Below are positions 14,089-20,856 of a DNA stretch of 20,856 nucleotides, in pieces. Every line of letters starts with the position of its first letter. Position 1 is the first letter of the stretch. Source of the stretch: Clostridia bacterium (GTDB lineage: Bacteria > Bacillota > Clostridia > Christensenellales > Aristaeellaceae). The stretch is taken from assembly GCA_900769875.1 (NCBI GenBank), contig CAAGII010000105.1:1-20856 (forward strand), given 5' to 3'. The notes under the pieces are model-generated. The model had not been told where the DNA came from. It did no database searches and saw only the letters and a list, made by a program, of their open reading frames with translations. Both the position numbers and the translations under genes were made by a program.

Positions 14089-16590
14089 ATGGCAAAACGA
14101 ATCGCGGCTGTGCTGCTGTTTCTTATGCTGCTGGCAGGGATGATTTACGCCGGCTTGACCTACTACGGCTTTGTATCGCAGACGATTTACGAGGAAAGCA
14201 CCGCCCACCTGACTGAAATCTTTCATCAGGCGAATCAGACGCTGAACAACCTGGTCTCCGTCAACTGGAGCCAGATGCGCATGTGGACGCCCTTTCTGGA
14301 GGAAGAACGGAGTGATGAGGAGGTCATCGCCTATGTGAATCTGGCCAGAGAGGAAAACAATTTCACGGATTTCTACTTCATCTCCCGAAACGGCGAGTAT
14401 CTCACGCTGTCGGGCGACAGGGGCTATTTGGACCTGCGCGACCGGCTGACCACCCTGATGCTGAAGCATCAGCCCATCGTGGTCAACTCTGTGGTTCCCG
14501 ATCAGCCGGAGATCATGGTGTTTGCCACGCCCGCAGGCAAGAGCAGCTACCACGGCTTCGACTATGAGGCCATTGCCATTACCTTCAACAACGCCGATCT
14601 GGTGGAGGCGTTGAAAATATCCGCCTTTGGCGGACTGGCCAGCACCTTTGCGGTGCTGCCTGACGGCAGGGTGGTTGTGGACAACGGCAGCAGCGGTTTT
14701 CAGAACGTATTCAACTTCCTGGCGATGATGGAAAAATGCGACAATCTGTCCAAAGAGCAGATTGCCGCCCTGCATCAGGACTTTCTCACCGGCAAATCCG
14801 GCGCGCTGGTGTTCCGGCTGGACGGTCAATCCTACTATCTGGTCTATGAGCCCGCGAATTTTCAGGACTGGACGGTTCTGGGCGTGGTGCCCACTGGGGT
14901 GGTCAATGCCAGCATGAACAAGCTGCAGTCCACCACCACCACCGTGGTGGCCAGCATTGCCATCAGTCTGTGCGCGCTGGCGCTGGTGGTTGTCATTCAG
15001 CAGAACCGGCTGAAGCTGAGGCAGAAGGACAATGCGCTGCTTGCCCGCGACGAGCTGTTTTCCAAGCTGTCGATCAATGTGGACGATGTGTTCCTGATGG
15101 TTGACGCAAGGAATCTTCGCGTGGAATACGTCAGTCCCAACATTGAAAAGCTACTCGGAATACCCGAACAGCAGGTTCTTGACGATATCCATGAGATCGA
15201 GCATATGATCCGGGCGGATGAAACGGTTCACATCCTGTCTCAGCTTTCGACCATTCAGCCCGGCGAGCAACGGCAGTGGGACCGTGAGTATATTCACCAG
15301 AAAACCGGCGAGGAGCTGTGGTTCCATGTGGTGGTCTTCTGCTCCGACATTCAGGGGGAGAAGAAGTACATTCTCGACCTTTCCGACCGAACCAAGGACA
15401 AGAAGATCAATCAGCGGCTGGAGGACGCCGTTCATACCGCAGAGAATGCGAGCCGCGCCAAGACAACCTTCCTGAACAACATGTCCCATGATATCCGCAC
15501 GCCCATGAACGCGATCATTGGCTTTACCAACATCGCCATGAAGCACCAGCCGAAGCCCGAGGTCAAAGGCTGTCTGCAGAAAATCAGCGAAAGCTCCGAG
15601 CATCTGCTGACACTGATCAACGACGTGCTGGACATCAGCCGGATTGAGAGCGGCAAAATCAAGTTTGCGCCCATTCCCGTCGATATCGGGATGGTGACGG
15701 ATACCGTGCTGAGCATCATGTACGGATTCCTGTCCAACCGCAACATCGCCTTCCACACCCTTCTGGCGGAGCCGGAAGCGCGCTTCGTGCTCGCGGACGC
15801 CGTGCGTATCCGCGAGGTGCTGGTCAACATTCTTGGCAACGCGGTGAAGTTTACCGCCGACGGCGGCGCCATCACCTTTGAAACCCGCTATCTTCCGGGT
15901 GCGGATGACCGGCATATCGTCGTGCGCTACCGTGTGTCGGACACCGGCGTGGGCATGAGCGAGGAGTTTATCGCGCACATTTTCGACGAATTCTCCCAGG
16001 AGGAATACAGTGCCAGAACCCAGTACAAGGGCTCCGGCCTTGGCATGGCGATCACCAGGCGGTATGTTGACCTGATGGGCGGCACCATTGCGGTGGAGAG
16101 TGAAAAGGGCAAGGGCTCCACCTTCACCGTGGAGCTTCCTCTGGAGCTTACCGATGAAAGCAGGGTGCAGAAGCAGGATATGAGTCCCATTGAGACCGAT
16201 CTGACGGGCGTGAGGATTCTGCTGGCTGAGGATAACGACCTGAATGCGGAAATCGCCATGGTTCAGCTGGAGGAAATGGGCATTCAGGTGACCCGCACAG
16301 CCAACGGTCAAGAAACCGTGGACACCTTTGCGAAGCATCCTCCGGACACCTTTGATCTGATCCTGATGGATATCATGATGCCGCAGATGAACGGCTACGA
16401 TGCCACCGCGGCGATCCGCGCCATGGCGGATCGACCCGACGCGCGCCAAATCCCCATCATCGCCATGACGGCCAACGCCTTTGCGGAGGACGTGCAGAAG
16501 TCTCTGGAGGCGGGGATGAACGGTCATCTGGCCAAGCCGATTGTGATGGATGAGGTGGTCAAGACCATTGCGAGGAATCTGAGCCGCTGA
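14089..16590 (+). CDS. Hybrid sensor histidine kinase with Cache, PAS and receiver domains
   Basis: Membrane sensor kinase of 833 residues. Helix 1 is at about 5-27, an extracellular region of roughly 255 residues looks like a double Cache domain, and helix 2 is at about 285-304. A PAS domain covers about 325-435, then HisKA with His467 in MSHDIRTPMN, and the ATPase with Asn584 (ILGNAVKFT), Asp618 (DTGVGM) and GSGLGM at 648-653. A receiver domain covers 708-830 with Glu714-Asp715, the acceptor Asp761 in LILMDIMMP, Thr794 and Lys816. There is no HPt or DNA-binding domain, so output must pass to a protein encoded elsewhere. The gene follows the lipoprotein gene by 32 nt with a GGGAGG site, and a terminator follows, so the two form a complete operon. 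All catalytic residues are present. Confidence 0.95.
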   Translation: MAKRIAAVLLFLMLLAGMIYAGLTYYGFVSQTIYEESTAHLTEIFHQANQTLNNLVSVNWSQMRMWTPFLEEERSDEEVIAYVNLAREENNFTDFYFISRNGEYLTLSGDRGYLDLRDRLTTLMLKHQPIVVNSVVPDQPEIMVFATPAGKSSYHGFDYEAIAITFNNADLVEALKISAFGGLASTFAVLPDGRVVVDNGSSGFQNVFNFLAMMEKCDNLSKEQIAALHQDFLTGKSGALVFRLDGQSYYLVYEPANFQDWTVLGVVPTGVVNASMNKLQSTTTTVVASIAISLCALALVVVIQQNRLKLRQKDNALLARDELFSKLSINVDDVFLMVDARNLRVEYVSPNIEKLLGIPEQQVLDDIHEIEHMIRADETVHILSQLSTIQPGEQRQWDREYIHQKTGEELWFHVVVFCSDIQGEKKYILDLSDRTKDKKINQRLEDAVHTAENASRAKTTFLNNMSHDIRTPMNAIIGFTNIAMKHQPKPEVKGCLQKISESSEHLLTLINDVLDISRIESGKIKFAPIPVDIGMVTDTVLSIMYGFLSNRNIAFHTLLAEPEARFVLADAVRIREVLVNILGNAVKFTADGGAITFETRYLPGADDRHIVVRYRVSDTGVGMSEEFIAHIFDEFSQEEYSARTQYKGSGLGMAITRRYVDLMGGTIAVESEKGKGSTFTVELPLELTDESRVQKQDMSPIETDLTGVRILLAEDNDLNAEIAMVQLEEMGIQVTRTANGQETVDTFAKHPPDTFDLILMDIMMPQMNGYDATAAIRAMADRPDARQIPIIAMTANAFAEDVQKSLEAGMNGHLAKPIVMDEVVKTIARNLSR

Positions 16591-16617
16591 GGATTGCGGT
16601 GTGATACGACCATACGA

Positions 16618-16648
16618 AAAGGAGCGCGCCATGACGGTGCGCTCCTTT
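16618..16648. terminator. Bidirectional intrinsic terminator between the kinase and the aminopeptidase genes
   Basis: AAAGGAGCGC at 16618-16627 and GCGCTCCTTT at 16639-16648 form a perfect 10-bp stem that can grow by three more pairs into the 11-nt loop. The ends give CTTTG on the plus strand and CTTTTC on the minus strand, so it can serve both converging genes, 27 nt after the kinase stop and 40 nt after the aminopeptidase stop. Confidence 0.75.
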
Positions 16649-16687
16649 GTGATGGATACAATTTGCCGGATACAGCCGGATGACGGA

Positions 16688-18073
16688 TTACTTCGCATCC
16701 CTGAGGAAGGCGCAGTAGCCCTTGTATTCCTCCCACAGGTCGGCCTTGCTGATCATCTCCCACGGAGCGTGCATGCTCAGCACCGCGAGACCCGCGTCGA
16801 TCACGTTCATGCCGTACTTCGCGCAGATGTAGGCGATGGTGCCGCCGCCGCCGACGTCCACCTTGCCCAGCTCGGCGGTCTGGAAATCGACATGGTTGTC
16901 ATCCATGATGCGGCGAACCTGCGCCATGAACTCGGGATTGGCATCGTTGCTGCCGCTCTTGCCGCCGCGTCCGGTGAACTTGTTGAAGCAGATGCCGTGC
17001 CCCATCAAAGCGGCGTTGTTCTTTTCAAAGCAGCTTGCAAAGTGAGGATCGAAGCCCGCGGACACATCGCTGGACAGCATACGGCTGTTCTTCAGGCAGC
17101 GGCGGACGATCAGCTCGCTTTCGTGGTCGCAGGCGGCTACCAGCTCGGCGATGGTGTTTTCAAAATAATGGGCGGCCATGCCGGTTGCGCCCACGCTGCC
17201 AATCTCTTCCTTGTCGGTCAGCACGGCGCAGAGCGTGGACTCGGGCGTGCCCTCGTAGTTGAGCACGGCCATCATGGAGGGATACGCACACACGCGGTCG
17301 TCGTGTCCGTAGCCCGCGATCATGCTGCGGTCAAGACCCGCGTCGCGGCTCTTGCCGGCGGGTACCAGCTCCAGCTCGGCGGAGAGGAAATCCTCCTCCT
17401 CCATGCCGTACCTGTCCTTGAGGATGGCGAGCAGATTGGCCTTGACGGCGTCCTTCTCGGCGCCCTTCAGGGGCTGGGAACCGACGAACACGTCCAGCAT
17501 CTCGCCCTCGATCACCTTGGAGGCGGGCTTGCTCATCTGGTCGGCGGCAAGGTGGATGAGAAGATCGGTGATGTAGAGCACGGGATCGTTCTCGTCCTCA
17601 CCGACGACCACGTTGATGATCTCGCCGTCCTTCTTCACCACCACGCCGTGCATGGCCAGCGGCATGGCGACCCACTGGTACTTTTTCACGCCGCCGTAAT
17701 AGTGCGTGTCAAGGAACGCCAGCTCGCTGTCCTCAAACAGGGGATTCTGCTTCACGTCGATGCGGGGACTGTCAATGTGCGCGCCGAGGATGTTCATGCC
17801 GCTGCTCAGCGGCTTCGTGCCGATGACGAACAGCATGATGCTCTTGCCCATCACATTGCAGTACACACGGTCGCCGGGCACGAGGCGCCTGCCCGCGTCA
17901 AGCACAGTTTCGAGGCTTTCAAAGCCCGCCGCCTCCGCCTGACGGACGGCCTCGGTCACGCATTCGCGCTCGGTCTTGCCCGCGTCAAGGAATGCCCGGT
18001 ATGCCTTCGCAAAGTCTTCCAGCTTTGCGGCTTCGGCCTCGTCATAGCTTTCCCACGCGTTTTTTCTATACAT
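16688..18073 (-). CDS. apeB: M18 family aminopeptidase
   Basis: Cytoplasmic metallo-aminopeptidase that removes N-terminal residues, usually acidic or neutral ones, from peptides. The protein has 461 residues from the ATG at 18073. The di-zinc site of the family is visible: His99 in GAHIDSPR, Asp258 in GHDDRVCAY, the glutamates in TDKEEIGSVG (289-290), Asp336 in SSDVSAGFDP and His435 in SMHAPWEM. The frame opens upstream at 18115, but GAAAGGAAGG directly before 18073 and the family-like beginning MYRKNAWESY support the later start. It has its own promoter just after the MATE gene. Members of this family are called ApeB, PepC/DAP or Lap4-like; the preferred substrate cannot be predicted. Confidence 0.95.
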   Translation of the reverse strand: MYRKNAWESYDEAEAAKLEDFAKAYRAFLDAGKTERECVTEAVRQAEAAGFESLETVLDAGRRLVPGDRVYCNVMGKSIMLFVIGTKPLSSGMNILGAHIDSPRIDVKQNPLFEDSELAFLDTHYYGGVKKYQWVAMPLAMHGVVVKKDGEIINVVVGEDENDPVLYITDLLIHLAADQMSKPASKVIEGEMLDVFVGSQPLKGAEKDAVKANLLAILKDRYGMEEEDFLSAELELVPAGKSRDAGLDRSMIAGYGHDDRVCAYPSMMAVLNYEGTPESTLCAVLTDKEEIGSVGATGMAAHYFENTIAELVAACDHESELIVRRCLKNSRMLSSDVSAGFDPHFASCFEKNNAALMGHGICFNKFTGRGGKSGSNDANPEFMAQVRRIMDDNHVDFQTAELGKVDVGGGGTIAYICAKYGMNVIDAGLAVLSMHAPWEMISKADLWEEYKGYCAFLRDAK

Positions 18074-18127
18074 TGATATCCTTCCTTTCAGAAAATTGAT
18101 GGATGTCCCGTGCATGGTTCCCGCAAC

Positions 18128-18156
18128 ATCATAGCATGCATGCCGCGAAAAGGCAA
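18128..18156 (-). promoter_or_regulatory. Promoter of the aminopeptidase gene
   Basis: On the minus strand TTGCCT (18156-18151), a 17-nt spacer and TATGAT (18133-18128). The -35 box begins about 15 nt after the stop codon of the upstream MATE gene. The spacer contains the palindrome GCATGCATGC. Transcription would start near 18121, giving a leader of about 48 nt. Confidence 0.65.
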
Positions 18157-18170
18157 GTGCTTTGCGCCGC

Positions 18171-19535
18171 CTACGCCTCGCGTTCCCGCGTGAGATCCTT
18201 TACCCAGATATAGCGGCGGTAGTGCAGCATCACCCACGGAATCTTGCCGACCTCGTCCAGACAGGTGCAGGCATACACCACCACCACCGGCCAGTGGAAG
18301 AGGAAGGTGCCTGCCGCCGCGAGGGGAATGGCGATCAGCCACATGGACACCCCAAGGCTGTACATGTCAAAGAGCGTGTCGCCGCCCGCCGCGAAGATGC
18401 CGTTGATGATGACGCTATTCACGGCGCGCCCGATCATGTAGAAGGACATCACCAGCATCATGCCGTACAGCTCGCGCTGCGCGCCCTCCGTCAGCTTAAC
18501 AAGGCGCATCACGCAGGGCGTGGCGATGAGCATCAGCACCGATGAGACCACGCCGCACACAAAGGCAAGCTTCGCCAGCCGGTCGCCGTAGAGCCTGCCG
18601 CGCCCAAGGTTGCCCGCGCCCAGCTCGTTGCCCACCAGAATGCCGCCGCCGCTGGCGAGGCCGTTGCACAGGCAGCACACCAGATCGCGGATGACCGAGG
18701 CAATGGAATTGGCTGCGGCGGCGTCCGTACCCATATGCCCCATGAAGGCTGTGTAGGAGGTGAAGCCGACGCCCCAAAGCAGGCTTGCGCCCAGCAGCGG
18801 CAGGCAGCAGCGCGCGAAATCGCGGGCCAGCAGACGGTGATGACGGAACAGCTCCTTCAGGCTCGGGCGGATCATCCCGGGACGGCGCGACATGGCAACT
18901 GACCAAACAAGCTCAATCAGCCTCGCCGCAAGCGTCGCAAGCGCCGCGCCGCGAACACTCATCGCGGGGAAGCCGATGAGCCCAAAGATCAGCACCGCGT
19001 TGAGCGCAATGTTGATGATGACCGCAGTCGAGCTGATTCTTGCTGCCTCCGCGGCGTGATCGCTGACCTTCATGATGGTGAGATAGCACTGCGACACACC
19101 CGTGAGCAGGTAGGACCAGCCCGCGATGCGCAGGTAATCCACGCCGATGGCGATCAGCGCCTCCTCGTTGGTGAAAAGCAGCATGAGCTGGCGGGGGAGG
19201 AGCATGCATGCCGCGAAGAACAGCAGCGACGTCAGCCCGTTGAGACGGATGCTCATGCAGAAGAGGCGGTTGATGGACTCGCTGTCGCCCTTGCCCCAGT
19301 ACTGCGCGCCGAGAATCCCGGCCGCGCCCGTGACGGAGGTAAGGATCATGTTCTGAATGAACTGGATCTGTGTGGCCAGCGATACCGCCGACATGGCGTT
19401 CTGCTCCACGCCGCCGAGCATGAACGCGTCCGCCGCGGCAACAGCGGCAAGCATCAGGCTCTGGATGGCGATGGGCATGGTGAGCCTCAGCAGGCTTTTG
19501 AGGAAGTGCCTGTCCGAAAGCATGCGATCTCTCAT
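18171..19535 (-). CDS. MATE family efflux transporter (third copy)
   Basis: A third MATE transporter, 454 residues. It begins RDRMLSDRHFLKSLLRLTMP, then AVAAADAFMLGGVEQNAMSA in the first helices, a typical MATE pattern, and both halves are present with MSVRGAALATLAARLIE closing the first half. The ATG at 19535 overlaps the stop codon of the oligoxylanase gene (ATGA) and is preceded by GGAGG with 7-nt spacing; a second ATG at 19523 is less well placed. Translational coupling to a sugar hydrolase is unusual and suggests a linked task, perhaps export of a sugar-related or toxic aglycone, but this is inference. No terminator is seen before the aminopeptidase promoter. Confidence 0.92.
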   Translation of the reverse strand: MRDRMLSDRHFLKSLLRLTMPIAIQSLMLAAVAAADAFMLGGVEQNAMSAVSLATQIQFIQNMILTSVTGAAGILGAQYWGKGDSESINRLFCMSIRLNGLTSLLFFAACMLLPRQLMLLFTNEEALIAIGVDYLRIAGWSYLLTGVSQCYLTIMKVSDHAAEAARISSTAVIINIALNAVLIFGLIGFPAMSVRGAALATLAARLIELVWSVAMSRRPGMIRPSLKELFRHHRLLARDFARCCLPLLGASLLWGVGFTSYTAFMGHMGTDAAAANSIASVIRDLVCCLCNGLASGGGILVGNELGAGNLGRGRLYGDRLAKLAFVCGVVSSVLMLIATPCVMRLVKLTEGAQRELYGMMLVMSFYMIGRAVNSVIINGIFAAGGDTLFDMYSLGVSMWLIAIPLAAAGTFLFHWPVVVVYACTCLDEVGKIPWVMLHYRRYIWVKDLTREREA

Positions 19536-20668
19536 GCGCCGGCCTCCGCATCGTTCAGGCCATAGGGAACATAGCAGCCTGCGAGCATCAGCACGCAGAA
19601 GAAATACAGACAGTTGTCATAGTAGCGCCGCTCGCCCGTGCGGGGCATGGTCTGCCAGAGACGACGCAGCAGATCATCCGCCCAGACGCTGTCGCTGGCG
19701 ATGGAGGCTGCGCCCAGCACAGCCGTGATGGCGACAGGATGCATCGCGGGCTCGTCGTGCTTTGTTCCGTCCAGATCGTAGGCAAGGTACGCGTCTGCGG
19801 GGACATCATGGAAGAAATCCTGCAACCGGGTCACCACGGCGCTGAGCGCATCGTGCCGCCCGAACCAGAGCGTATCCAGCGCGATGTTCATCGCAACCCG
19901 GTACGCGTCGGAATAGTAGGCATAGGGCTTGTCAAAGAGGAGGCGGGGCGTTCCGTCAAACTCGGCGTACTCCGCGTTCATACCTGTTTCGGGATGAGCG
20001 CTCAGGGCGATGTAGCGGCGCGACGCCACGGCAGCTTCACGCCAGAAGGGACGATCCTCCTCATCCGCCATGCACGCAAACAGCTCATAGAAATGCGGCA
20101 GATGATAGCTGGGGTCGGAGAAGGGACAGCCCGGCACAAACAGAATGTAATGATTGTCCGGGTGCATCATTTCGCCGCCGCCCGTGATGCGGCGCTGGTG
20201 CACCATGTGCCTCAGAATGGCGCGCCCTTCGTTTGCGTAGGCCAGAACGCCCTCGCCCTCGCCCCAGCGTGCCGACGCCATCAGGAGCGCCATGGCGAAG
20301 TATTCCTCGCCGTCCGGCGCGGGGCCTTCGGCGTTGTGCGTGCCGTCAAGCTGCACCGACCACGCAAAGTAGCCTGCCATCGGCCCTCTGTCAAGGTACA
20401 TATAGCGGCGGGCAAAGAGCCAGAGCCGGTCAAACAGATCCTTGCGGTTCATCTGCACAGCCATCATCATGCCGTAGCTGATGCCCTCGGTACGGGCGTC
20501 GTGGTTGCCGGTGTCCTCAAGGCAGGCTGTATCCTCGTCCACATCGTGGTAGAAGCGCTGTTCAGGATCGGTAAAAATGGCGTCAAAGGCTGCCTGCACC
20601 CGCGCAAGCGCCTCCTCCCGCGTGACGCCGATACGCGCAAACTGATTGGGATAGCGAGTAGAAACCAT
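19532..20668 (-). CDS. rexA: GH8 reducing-end xylose-releasing exo-oligoxylanase
   Basis: Predicted to remove single xyloses from the reducing end of xylo-oligosaccharides inside the cell; no signal peptide is present. The 378-residue protein closely follows the Bacillus halodurans Rex enzyme (388 residues) along its whole length. Glu61 in ARTEGISYGMM fits the general acid (Glu70 in Rex), Asp254 in YYSDAYR the base (Asp263) and His310 in AMHPVAI the reducing-end specificity residue (His319); all three differ by the same offset of nine. Other shared segments are AGYFAWSVQLDGT, GPAPDGEEYFA and DPSYHLPHFYELFA. The ATG at 20668 is chosen over an in-frame one at 20812 because of GGAGGT at 20676-20681, 7 nt away, and the protein-like sequence begins there. 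A MATE gene overlaps its 3' end. Confidence 0.94.
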   Translation of the reverse strand: MVSTRYPNQFARIGVTREEALARVQAAFDAIFTDPEQRFYHDVDEDTACLEDTGNHDARTEGISYGMMMAVQMNRKDLFDRLWLFARRYMYLDRGPMAGYFAWSVQLDGTHNAEGPAPDGEEYFAMALLMASARWGEGEGVLAYANEGRAILRHMVHQRRITGGGEMMHPDNHYILFVPGCPFSDPSYHLPHFYELFACMADEEDRPFWREAAVASRRYIALSAHPETGMNAEYAEFDGTPRLLFDKPYAYYSDAYRVAMNIALDTLWFGRHDALSAVVTRLQDFFHDVPADAYLAYDLDGTKHDEPAMHPVAITAVLGAASIASDSVWADDLLRRLWQTMPRTGERRYYDNCLYFFCVLMLAGCYVPYGLNDAEAGA

Positions 20669-20856
20669 ACTGGTAACCTCCGTGACGTGATGGGGCTTGA
20701 TGCCATCATGGCTATTTCGCGCCATCCCGGTCAGAATCCTACTGCAAACGACAGAAAATTTCCGAGTATTTGGCAAGTTGTAAAATAAAACGACGCAAAA
20801 AGGAAGACTCATCGAGTCAAACCTGGTAGAATGGTAGCGACCAAACCAACACTCGC
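20669..20856 (-). other. Upstream region of the oligoxylanase gene
   Basis: No gene is visible here. The stretch 20720-20800 is A+T-rich compared with its neighbours. An 11-nt palindrome GCCATCATGGC at 20702-20712 lies about 35 nt before the start codon and could be an operator or a leader hairpin. I find no -35/-10 pair with good spacing, so the promoter of the rexA operon may depend on an activator. Confidence 0.35.
20797..20818 (-). terminator. Possible terminator of a gene beyond the right edge
   Basis: On the minus strand GACTC and GAGTC form a 5-bp stem with a 3-nt loop, followed by TTCCTTTTTG. The stem is short. If real, it would end a minus-strand gene lying to the right of the window and separate it from rexA. 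Confidence 0.3.

Noticed and set aside
11900..14095. Very long open frame on the minus strand opposite the lipoprotein gene (about 730 codons)
   Set aside because: It is the antisense of a clear lipoprotein gene, the translation is rich in His, Arg and Leu without any domain, and the opposite strand has a signal peptide, ribosome site and known folds. Such frames arise from codon bias in G+C-rich DNA.
15151..16698. Long minus-strand open frame opposite the kinase gene
   Set aside because: It mirrors the conserved HisKA, ATPase and receiver codons and shows no protein features of its own.
16601..18076. Long plus-strand open frame opposite the M18 aminopeptidase
   Set aside because: Antisense shadow of a gene with all metal ligands in place; it also runs through the terminator at 16618-16648.
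20669..20812. Extended start of the oligoxylanase at 20812, which would add a hydrophobic N-terminus resembling a signal peptide
   Set aside because: The added 48 residues come from an A+T-rich spacer, have no family match, and the ATG at 20668 has an excellent ribosome site; Rex enzymes are intracellular.
1..20856. Mobile elements, CRISPR arrays and tRNA or rRNA genes
   Set aside because: No transposase or integrase frame, no regularly spaced repeat-spacer pattern, and no cloverleaf or rRNA-like stretch was seen on either strand.

Overview
The window looks like a chromosomal segment of a G+C-rich anaerobic Bacillota (Clostridia-type gut or rumen bacterium). This is inferred from the greA-lysS pair, strong purine-rich ribosome binding sites, Gram-positive-like sigma-70 promoters, a membrane lipoprotein paired with a Cache-type hybrid kinase, and genes for fucose and xylo-oligosaccharide use. 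The genus cannot be fixed from the sequence. I see no rRNA, tRNA, CRISPR array, transposase or integrase.

Layout. (1) 1-2882, plus strand: the 3' part of a bifunctional L-fucokinase/GDP-fucose pyrophosphorylase gene, then fucU (fucose mutarotase). (2) 2883-3288: gene-free stretch with a possible gene remnant, two facing terminators and a small repeat cluster. (3) 3289-6273, minus strand: a membrane-anchored glycerophosphodiester phosphodiesterase, greA and lysS. A fully consensus promoter for greA-lysS sits on the stop codon of the phosphodiesterase gene. (4) 6317-11812, plus strand: a type I L-asparaginase, a DUF4340-type membrane-anchored protein and a MATE transporter in one tight operon, then a second MATE gene with its own promoter and a strong terminator. 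(5) 11855-16648, plus strand: promoter, a leader of about 275 nt, a lipoprotein that joins a solute-binding protein to a 5'-nucleotidase C-terminal-like domain, and a Cache-PAS hybrid histidine kinase with a receiver domain. (6) 16688-20668, minus strand: a GH8 reducing-end xylose-releasing exo-oligoxylanase, a third MATE transporter overlapping it by 4 nt, and an M18 aminopeptidase with its own promoter.

How the parts may work together. The fucose pair would supply the anomer used by the kinase and turn it into fucose-1-phosphate and GDP-fucose, which suggests salvage rather than breakdown; no fucose isomerase, fuculokinase or aldolase is in view. The lipoprotein and kinase form a candidate ligand-sensing unit without an ABC permease or DNA-binding output nearby. 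The oligoxylanase has no signal peptide and should trim imported xylo-oligosaccharides inside the cell. Three MATE genes lie within about 11 kb, each in a different setting.

The most distinctive part is the solute-binding/5'-nucleotidase-tail lipoprotein with its hybrid kinase and long leader. Whether this architecture is new cannot be decided without database searches.
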